Origin: an uncultured Verrucomicrobiota bacterium
GTDB taxonomy: Bacteria > Verrucomicrobiota > Kiritimatiellia > RFP12 > UBA1067
Direction: 5' to 3'
DNA length: 5,254 nucleotides
Assembly: GCA_946543025.1 (NCBI GenBank)
Contig: CAMNLN010000255.1
Coordinates: forward strand, 1-5,254
Of this stretch, positions 1 through 5,254 are shown one piece after another. How positions within the stretch are numbered: the first letter of the stretch is position 1; the number at the start of each line of letters is the position of its first letter. Both the position numbers and the translations under genes were made by a program. The notes beneath the pieces were generated by a model, which had not been told where the DNA came from, searched no databases, and saw only the letters and a program-made list of their open reading frames with translations.

Positions 1-41
1 AGGTCGGACTGAATTCTCGCGAACACAGCCTGCACGAGTTT

Positions 42-50
42 TGCTATACT
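42..50 (+). promoter_or_regulatory. Extended -10 promoter of the rpe-SNF2-SWIM operon
   Basis: The bases TGCTATACT form an extended -10 element: TG at 42-43, one spacer base, then the hexamer TATACT at 45-50. No convincing -35 box lies 16-18 bases upstream, as is usual for extended -10 promoters. The hexamer ends only six bases before the rpe ATG at 57, so a start site at the normal distance of about 7 bases would fall on or next to the A of the start codon. The same TGnTATACT form occurs upstream of the tRNA at 4213-4221, which supports it as a real promoter. Its assignment rests on sequence only. Confidence 0.6.
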
Positions 51-56
51 TGCCGC

Positions 57-722
57 ATGGATTTTCAGGTTCTACCTTCGCTTCTGGCGGCGGACTACGG
101 CTCGCTCGCAGAGGAGATTCGCCGCGCCGAGGCGTCTGGCGCCGACGCCCTCCACATCGACGTCATGGACGCCCACTTCGTGCCGAACCTCTCCTTCGGT
201 CCCGACGTCGTCGCCCTAAGCCGCCGCGTCGCCCCGTCATTCTTCCGGCACGTCCACCTGATGCTCACCCGCCCCGACCTCTACCTCGAACCGTTCGCGG
301 CGGCGGGCGCACAGACGATCCAGATCCACGTGGAAGCTGACTGCGACCTCCATGTCGAGCTGCCGCGCATCCGCGCCCTCGGCCTCCGCGCCGCGATCGC
401 CCTTAACCCAGAGACGCCCGCCGAAGCCGTATTCCCCTACCTCGGCCTCTGCGACGAGGTGCTCGTCATGACCGTCCATCCCGGCTACGGCGGGCAATCC
501 TTCATCGCCGACTGCCTGCCGAAGATCGCCGCAATCCGACGCCGCGCGCCCGGCCTCGACGTCATGGTGGACGGCGGCATCAACGCCGAGACGGCTCGCC
601 TTGCATCCCAGGCCGGCGCCAACCAGTTCGTTGCCGGCAGTTACCTCTTTGCGCAGTCCGACATGGCCGCCGCCGTCGCCGCTCTCCGCCGAGACTGCAC
701 CGACGCATTCCTTCGTCCATGA
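57..722 (+). CDS. rpe: Ribulose-phosphate 3-epimerase
   Basis: Cytoplasmic enzyme that interconverts D-ribulose 5-phosphate and D-xylulose 5-phosphate in the pentose phosphate pathway and Calvin cycle. The 221-residue length is normal for this TIM-barrel family. Visible motifs run in order: PSLLAADY with Ser8 at the N-terminus; HIDVMDAHFVPNLSFGP at 33-49, with metal ligands His33 and Asp35 (Asp35 is also a catalytic acid/base); HLM with His67; NPET at 117-120; VMTVHPGYGGQSF at 137-149, the phosphate-side loop; VDGGIN at 171-176 with the second catalytic Asp172; and AGSYLF near 193-198. Two positions differ from the commonest consensus: Ala39 for Gly in VMDGHF, and His141 for the usual Asn or Glu before PGxGGQ. 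The ATG at 57 is chosen because the family homology starts there; no Shine-Dalgarno sequence precedes it. It is first in an operon and overlaps the next gene by four bases. Confidence 0.97.
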   Translation: MDFQVLPSLLAADYGSLAEEIRRAEASGADALHIDVMDAHFVPNLSFGPDVVALSRRVAPSFFRHVHLMLTRPDLYLEPFAAAGAQTIQIHVEADCDLHVELPRIRALGLRAAIALNPETPAEAVFPYLGLCDEVLVMTVHPGYGGQSFIADCLPKIAAIRRRAPGLDVMVDGGINAETARLASQAGANQFVAGSYLFAQSDMAAAVAALRRDCTDAFLRP

Positions 723-3343
723 TTCTCCTTCACCTCGACATCGACGAAACGGGACAAGGCATCTTCTGGTCCGATACGCCATCCTCCCTGCTCATTGAAG
801 CGGTACGTTCAGTCGTATGGTTCAAGGACGAGGCATTGCCGATCGGCGGCGACCGCGTCGTCACGTCCGCCCGCAACCTGCTGATGTTTCTTTCCGACGT
901 GCGCGGCCGCAAGTTCAAGCGCGGCATCTTTCTCGGCGAAGACGTCCTTCGTCTGGCGGAAACTTTTCGCGACGCCGCCCGTACCGTCGCAGCCGGACAC
1001 TTCCTGCCCGATCTCGAAAAACGCCCCGACGGTTTTCACGCCATCTGGCGTCCCCTTCACCCTTCGCCCCCCCCCCTTCACCGTTCATCCTTCACCGTTC
1101 TCCTTGACGCGCTTGCTCGCCGCGCTGGCCGTACGCCGCTGGAGGGCGACATCGAACGCCACGAGACCGTCCATGACGCCTGGCTCGCCGCCCTGCGCAG
1201 CGAATCGGGCCTGCTTCGCTGGCCCGACCAGGACGATGCGCGCGAACTGATGCTCCGGCTGCGCATCTGGCGCGCGCCTCTCGCCATCTCCGCCGCCGAC
1301 CGCGCCGCCCTCACGTTCACGCTTGTGCCGGCGCCCGCACAAGAGGCGCCGTGGCGGCTCGTCCTCGCCGCGCCGCCCGCCACGCGCATGGGCCTTGTCT
1401 CCCTCGGCCAGGCGGCCAAGGTCTTTCCGCCCCTTCGCGGATTGCACGGCGGTTCGGTCGACCTTTCGCGCGCCGAGGCCGAAACCTTCCTTCAGATTGG
1501 CTCATCCGCGCTGGTCTCCGCCGGCTATTCGGTGATTCTGCCGGAGGGCGTCGCGGGCGAGCACATGTCCGCCACCGCCGAACTGAAGACGGATGAGGAC
1601 ACGCCGAAACAGGCCGAGACGGCAGGGCGCTGCATCACGCCGAAGGTAACGATCCGCGTGGACGGCGAGGTCGTCACCGAGCAGGAGATCGAGTTTCTGC
1701 TGGACCAGGGCTCGCCGCTCGTCTTCTTCCGCGAGCGCTGGATCGAGGTGGACCGCAACGTGCTGCGCGAGGCCTTGCGCGCGCTCCGCGCATCGAAGGC
1801 AAGGAAACTCTCCGTCCGCGAGGCGACTTCGTTCGCGCTCGGGCTTGGACGGCTCGGCCGCCTGCGCATCGACGAGGTAAAGGCGCACGGCTGGCTGCGC
1901 GGTCTCCTAAACGAACTGCGCGGCGACCAGGCGTTCGCCGTCCTGCCGCCGCCGCCCGGCCTGCGCGGCACGATGCGCGATTACCAGCTGCGCGGCTTCT
2001 CCTGGCTCGCGTTCCTCGCGAAGTGGGGTTTCGGCCCGTGCCTCGCCGACGACATGGGCCTCGGCAAGACAATCCAAGCCATCTCCTTCATCCTCTACCT
2101 GCGCGCAACCGAGAAGCCGTCCAACCGGCCAGCCCTCGTCGTCGCGCCCGTAAGCGTCACCACCAACTGGACGCGCGAGTTCAGGAAGTTCGCGCCTGGC
2201 CTGAAGGTGCTGCTCCACCAGGGCCCCGACCGTCTCCTCGGCGGCTCTTTCACGCGGGCATGCGCCCAGGCCGACGTGGTGGTCACCGGATACTCGCTTC
2301 TCGTCAGAGACTTCCGCCTGTTCGCCGACATGTCGTTCTCCGCGCTCGTCCTCGACGAGGCGCAGATGATCAAGAACCCCGACACGCAGGCCGCCCGCGC
2401 CGCCCGCGCGCTCGACGTGCCTGTCAAGGTCGCGCTCACGGGCACGCCGCTCGAAAACAGCGCCAACGACATCTGGTCGATCGAAGAATTCCTGAACCCT
2501 GGCCTGCTTGGCGAACGCAAGGATTTCGAGCAAACGTTCACGCGTACGCTCCGCGAAGACGCGCAAAGCGGCGCAACCGCCCGCCTGAAGCACATCCTCG
2601 AACCCTTCATGCTCCGACGTCTGAAAACAGCCCCCGGCATCGCCGCCGAGCTTGGCCCAAAGCGCGAGATCCGCGAGTATTGTCCGCTTTCCCCCGCCCA
2701 GCGCCGACGTTACGAAGACGCCCTCGCCGCCTATCGCACGGACGTCGCCGCCGCGGACGGCGCGCCGTCACGCGGGCGCATGCTCGCGCTTCTCACGGAA
2801 CTGAAGCTCGTCTGCGACGGAGACGGCAAGTTCGAGCGCCTCGGCGACCTGCTGGAAAGTATCTTCGCAAACGGCGAGTCCTGCCTCGTCTTCACGCAGT
2901 ACGCCAAGGTCGGCCGGCAGATCCGGGACTTCTTGCGCGAGGAGTTCGGACGAAAATTTCCCTTTCTCCACGGCAGCCTCTCGCCGGCAGAGCGCGAGGC
3001 GGAGATACGGGCATTCGACGCCGACCCGGAGCCGAACGCCTTCATCCTCTCGCTCAAGGCAGGCGGATTCGGCCTCAACCTCACGCGCGCCACGCACGTG
3101 ATACACTTCGACCGCTGGTGGAACCCCGCCGTCGAGAACCAGGCCACCGACCGCGCGCACCGCATCGGGCAGACCAGAACCGTCTTCGTCCACACGTTCA
3201 TCTGCGCCGGCACGCTGGAAGACCGCATCGACGAGATGCTGGTCGCGAAGCGTCAACTGGCGGACGAGGTGATCGCCGGCGGCGAATCGTTCCTCCTGAA
3301 GATGAACCCGCGCGAATTCGAAAGGACGGTGTCGCTCGCATGA
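719..3343 (+). CDS. SNF2-family DEAD/DEAH-box ATPase (bacterial SNF2 helicase with DUF3670-like region)
   Basis: An 874-residue SWI2/SNF2 superfamily-2 ATPase, expected to translocate on double-stranded DNA and remodel protein-DNA complexes. Residues 1-300 form the poorly conserved N-terminal region of bacterial members. Residues about 306-400 resemble the 'SNF2 helicase protein' domain (DUF3670 type), including SPLVFFRERW at 332-341. The motor starts at MRDYQLRGFSWL (419 on). Motif I is DDMGLGKT with Lys450, motif II is DEAQ at 546-549, and motif III is LTGTPLENS at 573-581, followed by FMLRRLK at 630-636. The C-terminal RecA lobe has VFTQY at 724-728, HFDRWWNP at 796-803 and the motif VI DRAHRIGQ at 811-818. 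All motor residues look intact. The ATG at 719 shares ATGA with the rpe stop, so translation is probably coupled. A heptad repeat with ten C's lies in frame at residues 113-129. The cellular target is unknown; transcription recycling or DNA repair is possible. Confidence 0.96.
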   Translation: MILLHLDIDETGQGIFWSDTPSSLLIEAVRSVVWFKDEALPIGGDRVVTSARNLLMFLSDVRGRKFKRGIFLGEDVLRLAETFRDAARTVAAGHFLPDLEKRPDGFHAIWRPLHPSPPPLHRSSFTVLLDALARRAGRTPLEGDIERHETVHDAWLAALRSESGLLRWPDQDDARELMLRLRIWRAPLAISAADRAALTFTLVPAPAQEAPWRLVLAAPPATRMGLVSLGQAAKVFPPLRGLHGGSVDLSRAEAETFLQIGSSALVSAGYSVILPEGVAGEHMSATAELKTDEDTPKQAETAGRCITPKVTIRVDGEVVTEQEIEFLLDQGSPLVFFRERWIEVDRNVLREALRALRASKARKLSVREATSFALGLGRLGRLRIDEVKAHGWLRGLLNELRGDQAFAVLPPPPGLRGTMRDYQLRGFSWLAFLAKWGFGPCLADDMGLGKTIQAISFILYLRATEKPSNRPALVVAPVSVTTNWTREFRKFAPGLKVLLHQGPDRLLGGSFTRACAQADVVVTGYSLLVRDFRLFADMSFSALVLDEAQMIKNPDTQAARAARALDVPVKVALTGTPLENSANDIWSIEEFLNPGLLGERKDFEQTFTRTLREDAQSGATARLKHILEPFMLRRLKTAPGIAAELGPKREIREYCPLSPAQRRRYEDALAAYRTDVAAADGAPSRGRMLALLTELKLVCDGDGKFERLGDLLESIFANGESCLVFTQYAKVGRQIRDFLREEFGRKFPFLHGSLSPAEREAEIRAFDADPEPNAFILSLKAGGFGLNLTRATHVIHFDRWWNPAVENQATDRAHRIGQTRTVFVHTFICAGTLEDRIDEMLVAKRQLADEVIAGGESFLLKMNPREFERTVSLA
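1056..1104 (+). repeat. Degenerate 7-bp tandem repeat with C10 tract inside the SNF2 gene
   Basis: Seven consecutive heptanucleotides starting at 1056, 1063, 1070, 1077, 1084, 1091 and 1098 keep perfect 7-base phase. Consensus is TTCACCC or TTCACCG: the first unit is TTCACCC, and the fourth and sixth are both TTCACCG. The second, fifth and seventh keep TTC plus pyrimidines. The third unit is all C and merges with its neighbour into a run of ten C's at 1067-1076. The tract encodes a Pro/Ser/His-rich segment at residues 113-129, between the first N-terminal block and the HDAWLAAL block, probably a linker. Seven is not a multiple of three, so gain or loss of one unit, or of one C, would shift the frame. 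Confidence 0.75.
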
Positions 3344-4191
3344 GCCACAAACGCTATCCGTTGAGAGTCGCACGCGGCGCGCACGGAATCCGCGCGCAAG
3401 ACCTGCGCACGCTCGCACGCAAGGACTGGTGGGCCCGCCGCTGGATCGCCTCGCTCGAGGCGATGCGCCTGGGACCGCGCTTCGGGCGCGGACGGCAGTA
3501 CGCCACCGACGGACAGGTGACGGAACTGATGCTGGACGGCCCGCACGTGGAGGCGACCGTCGTCGGCTCGCGCGAAACGCCCTACAGCCTCTCGCTCGAC
3601 TTCTCGCAACCGGATCAGGCGGCGCGCGATCGGATCGCCGCCGCCCTTGCGGCCGAACCCATGCTGCTCGGCCGCCTCCTCACGGACGACCTTCCCACCG
3701 AGATCGAGTCGCTCTTCCACGCCGAGGGATATCATCTCTTCCCGCAGGCGGCGCCTGTGGGAAGAGACCCTTCCGGCCGGCTCGTCTACGACGTGAAGAT
3801 GCACTGTTCCTGCCCGGACTGGGCCCGGCCCTGCAAGCATCTCGTCGCCGTCATGCTCCTTTTGGGCGAAGAAATCGCCCAACGCCCATCCTCGCTCCTT
3901 TCGCTGCGCGGAATCGAGGTAGAAGACCTGGCAGGCGAAGACGAGGACGTGAGACGCGAGACGCCTGACGCGTTCGCTGAATCTGCGACGGAGCCCCTCT
4001 CATCCCCTCCTTTTTTACCGCATCAACCTTTCACTTCTCTTTCTTCACTCTCAACTCTCAAGCGTCTCGGTCCGATTCCCTTCTGGCGCGGCACCGCCCG
4101 CTGCGTGGACTCGCTCGCGCGCATCTACGGCCGCTGCCAGCCCGTCGCGACCGACGCCGGCGGCGGCAAGTCCATCGACCTGCGCGGCTAG
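3340..4191 (+). CDS. SWIM zinc-finger protein, partner of the SNF2 ATPase
   Basis: A 283-residue cytoplasmic protein with one SWIM zinc motif, CSCPDWARPCKH: Cys156, Cys158, Cys165 and His167 in the CxCx6CxH pattern. SWIM domains are thought to bind DNA or protein partners. The N-terminal part has the WWARRWIASLEAM segment and later the LTDDLPTEIESLF block typical of bacterial SWIM proteins encoded next to SNF2 genes; the pair resembles Bacillus subtilis ywqA-ywqB. The start is the ATG at 3340, overlapping the SNF2 stop as ATGA. A weak GGA-containing stretch (AAAGGA, 3321-3326) lies rather far upstream. The reading frame stays open back to 2023, but that part is a low-complexity Arg/Pro-rich shadow of the SNF2 gene. 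Two oddities interrupt the coding region: a palindrome before the zinc motif (residues about 132-143) and a pyrimidine heptad tract at residues about 226-242, just before the C-terminal LGPIPFW block. Confidence 0.93.
   Translation: MSHKRYPLRVARGAHGIRAQDLRTLARKDWWARRWIASLEAMRLGPRFGRGRQYATDGQVTELMLDGPHVEATVVGSRETPYSLSLDFSQPDQAARDRIAAALAAEPMLLGRLLTDDLPTEIESLFHAEGYHLFPQAAPVGRDPSGRLVYDVKMHCSCPDWARPCKHLVAVMLLLGEEIAQRPSSLLSLRGIEVEDLAGEDEDVRRETPDAFAESATEPLSSPPFLPHQPFTSLSSLSTLKRLGPIPFWRGTARCVDSLARIYGRCQPVATDAGGGKSIDLRG
3735..3767. repeat. 33-bp near-perfect palindrome inside the SWIM gene
   Basis: Left arm 3735-3750 and right arm 3752-3767 are inverted complements around a single central G at 3751. 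Fifteen of 16 positions are Watson-Crick pairs; the exception is G3744 opposite T3758, which would still be a G-U wobble in RNA. The outer part of the arms reads TCTCTTCCC against GGGAAGAGA, and pairing stops at 3734/3768. A transcript could fold into a stem of about 14-15 pairs with a very small GC loop. No T-tract follows, so it does not look like an intrinsic terminator. It encodes part of LFPQAAPVGRDP, just upstream of the zinc motif. Confidence 0.85.
4021..4062 (+). repeat. Degenerate 7-bp tandem repeat inside the SWIM gene
   Basis: Six heptanucleotides starting at 4021, 4028, 4035, 4042, 4049 and 4056 share the pattern nnTCAAC or nnTTCAC, the last two being TCTCAAC and TCTCAAG. Only the third unit lacks the A. 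The flanking bases 3994-4020 are also pyrimidine-rich, with a six-T run at 4011-4016. The tract encodes a Ser/Thr/Leu/Pro-rich linker, roughly residues 220-240, in a gene that is otherwise strongly GC-rich. Shifted by two bases, the units read TTCACTC and TCAACTC, comparable to TTCACCC/G in the tract at 1056-1104. Confidence 0.6.
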
Positions 4192-4212
4192 GGCCTGCGC
4201 GGACGCAAGATA

Positions 4213-4221
4213 TGATATACT
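4213..4221 (+). promoter_or_regulatory. Extended -10 promoter of tRNA-Leu
   Basis: TGATATACT has the TG dinucleotide at 4213-4214, one base, then TATACT at 4216-4221. The tRNA begins 13 bases after the hexamer, leaving a short 5' leader of about 6 bases for RNase P to remove if transcription starts near 4228. No good -35 is visible. The element has the same TGnTATACT form as the promoter at 42-50. It lies in the 42-base gap after the SWIM gene stop; no U-rich intrinsic terminator is seen there, so read-through from the operon into the tRNA is possible. Confidence 0.6.
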
Positions 4222-4233
4222 GTTGTCCTTGCC

Positions 4234-4317
4234 GGGCGCGTGGTGAAACGGCAGACACGCTGGATTTAGGTTCCAGTTCCGAAAGGAGTGAGGGTTCAAA
4301 TCCCTCCGCGCCCACCA
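4234..4317 (+). tRNA. tRNA-Leu (anticodon UAG)
   Basis: An 84-base class II tRNA that reads CUN leucine codons, mainly CUA. The acceptor stem GGGCGCG at 4234-4240 pairs perfectly with CGCGCCC at 4307-4313, followed by discriminator A4314 and an encoded CCA at 4315-4317. The D arm is GTG/CAC around the AAACGGCAGA loop. The anticodon stem CTGGA/TCCAG encloses loop TTTAGGT with anticodon TAG. A long variable arm (TTCC, GAAA loop, GGAG) marks it as Leu-type. The T arm is GAGGG/CCCTC around TTCAAAT. No attachment-site duplication or integrase is visible nearby. Its 3' end lies 11 bases from the stop codon of the convergent hydrolase gene. Confidence 0.97.
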
Positions 4318-4328
4318 GTTGAGGGGTT

Positions 4329-5254
4329 CTATTTCTTCAGCGCCTTGCGAATCGCGCGGGCGAAGCCTTCGCCCATGTGCATCATGCCCCAATCGTTCGG
4401 ATGGATGCCGTCCACGGCCTCCTCGCCGTCGCGCACCATCTGTTCCGTGTTCGGCAGCCACGAGAGGTCCTTCCATCCCTCGGCCTGCAATTTCTCTACC
4501 ACGGCTTTCGCGATCATGCCCTTCTCGGTGGTGTCGCGGAACGTGTTGCAGTCCTCCGCGCAGATGATCGGCACGTCCGGCCGCAGGCGGCGAAGCTCGC
4601 GCACGAACGGCTCGAAGCGCTCTTTCACCATCTGCGGGTTCATGTTCCAGAGGCAATCCAGCACGTAGCAGCTCGCGTCGATGCGCGCCACGACGGCCGC
4701 GAGGTCGAACTCCATCCTGCCGCTGCCGGAGAAGCCGAGGTTGACGGCCGGCACGTCCGCCTTGCGCGCGGCAATGTTCACCCACGCCATGCCCGGACGC
4801 GACGCGCAGCCGCCATGCGTGATCGAAGTTCCGTAGAACACCACGGGCTTCGTCACGCCGCTCGCGCGCAGTGGCAGGGGCGCGACCTTCGTTCCCTTCG
4901 GCACACCCATCTTGAACGAGGAGACGCCGTTGTAGAGCGGCAGGTAGATCATGATCGGACGCCCCTTCGCCCAATCGATGACAAGCTCGTTGTCCAGACC
5001 CGTCGGGCGTCCGTTCTTGACGAACATCCAGCCCTTGCCTTCGGTCCAACCGTACACGTCGATGCCGCTCACGCCGGTCGCCGGCATGTGGGACATCGCG
5101 AGACGGTCAAGGGAAGGCCTCCACTGCAGGCGCAGGCGCGTGGCGTCGGTCGTGAAGCGGAAGCACTCGCCGGCGGTGTGGTTACACTGCCCCCACACGC
5201 CGCGGTTCACGTTCTTGTTCGCTTCGAGGGAGGCGGGCATGCGGTCGTAGAAGC
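4329..5254 (-). CDS. SGNH/GDSL hydrolase with N-terminal GxDLY-type domain (5' end outside window)
   Basis: A serine esterase of the SGNH fold, probably removing acyl groups from carbohydrates; the substrate is not readable from the sequence. The gene is partial. The ATG at 5238-5240 is not the likely start, because upstream codons stay open to the window edge and read FYDR before MPAS, matching the (W/F)YDR(L/M)P opening of this family. Counting from that Met, residues 1-120 form the GxDLY-type beta domain (HMPATGVSGIDVYG at 51-64, LPLYNGV at 100-106). The catalytic domain follows: nucleophile Ser139 in YGTSITHGG, the block II Gly in NLGFSGSGRM (168-176), Asn in CLWNMNP (196-202), and Asp277/His280 in VDGIHP. 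The C-terminus is complete (ALKK, stop at 4329-4331). No signal peptide can be judged. It is convergent with the tRNA. Confidence 0.93.
   Translation of the reverse strand, partial: FYDRMPASLEANKNVNRGVWGQCNHTAGECFRFTTDATRLRLQWRPSLDRLAMSHMPATGVSGIDVYGWTEGKGWMFVKNGRPTGLDNELVIDWAKGRPIMIYLPLYNGVSSFKMGVPKGTKVAPLPLRASGVTKPVVFYGTSITHGGCASRPGMAWVNIAARKADVPAVNLGFSGSGRMEFDLAAVVARIDASCYVLDCLWNMNPQMVKERFEPFVRELRRLRPDVPIICAEDCNTFRDTTEKGMIAKAVVEKLQAEGWKDLSWLPNTEQMVRDGEEAVDGIHPNDWGMMHMGEGFARAIRKALKK

Noticed and set aside
1907..2640. Long antisense open frames opposite the SNF2 ATPase
   Set aside because: These are typical GC-rich shadow frames; the translations are Arg/Ala/Gly-rich with no recognisable domain, and the plus-strand SNF2 motifs account for the sequence.
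2023..3339. Open reading frame upstream of and in frame with the SWIM gene, which could suggest a 722-residue protein
   Set aside because: This segment overlaps the well-conserved SNF2 motor in another frame and translates to Arg/Pro/His-rich sequence without motifs. SWIM family homology begins near the ATG at 3340.
4180..4202. Direct repeat CTGCGCGG at 4180-4187 and 4195-4202, with a short TGCG/CGCA hairpin at 4196-4207, as a possible operon terminator
   Set aside because: The stem has only four pairs with no following T-run, and short GC repeats are expected by chance at this base composition.
4234..4317. tRNA-Leu as an integration site for a mobile element
   Set aside because: No duplicated tRNA 3' end, integrase or foreign gene is visible on either side in this window.
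4581..4592. Twelve-base match CCGCAGGCGGCG to the palindrome core at 3742-3753
   Set aside because: The match covers only the GC-rich centre and not the arms, and is in the hydrolase coding region; likely coincidence.
4051..5049. 332-codon minus-strand frame spanning the hydrolase, the tRNA and the end of the SWIM gene
   Set aside because: It runs through a clear tRNA gene and is an alternative frame of the hydrolase, whose own frame carries all the SGNH blocks.

Overview
The window reads as a high-GC bacterial chromosome fragment with densely packed genes and no plasmid, phage or IS signature. The lineage cannot be fixed from the sequence. The two visible promoters are extended -10 elements (TGnTATACT) without a clear -35, the first gene has no Shine-Dalgarno sequence, and the last gene belongs to the GxDLY/GDSL esterase family. 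This would suit a PVC-type bacterium (Kiritimatiellota, Lentisphaerota or Planctomycetota), but that is a weak inference.

Layout. Positions 42-4191 hold a three-gene plus-strand operon: ribulose-phosphate 3-epimerase (rpe, 57-722), a bacterial SNF2-family ATPase (719-3343) and a SWIM zinc-finger protein (3340-4191). Both junctions are 4-base ATGA overlaps, so the three genes are probably co-transcribed and translationally coupled. A tRNA-Leu(UAG) gene with an encoded CCA follows at 4234-4317, with its own TATACT promoter. On the minus strand, ending 11 bases from the tRNA, is an SGNH/GDSL hydrolase whose 5' end runs off the window (4329-5254).

How the genes work together. The SNF2 ATPase and the SWIM protein are a recurring bacterial pair, probably a DNA- or protein-remodelling motor and its zinc-binding partner. 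The epimerase is a pentose-phosphate and Calvin-cycle enzyme with no obvious functional link, so it may simply supply the promoter. The hydrolase probably acts on carbohydrate esters, but its operon lies outside the window.

The less ordinary content sits inside the two SNF2/SWIM reading frames. There are two 7-bp-period pyrimidine tracts built on related units (TTCACC and TTCACT/TCAACTC), the first containing a 10-C homopolymer. There is also a 33-bp nearly perfect palindrome just upstream of the SWIM zinc motif. All three lie in linker-like protein segments and keep the frame open, which suggests small repeats inserted into coding sequence or potentially slippery sites.
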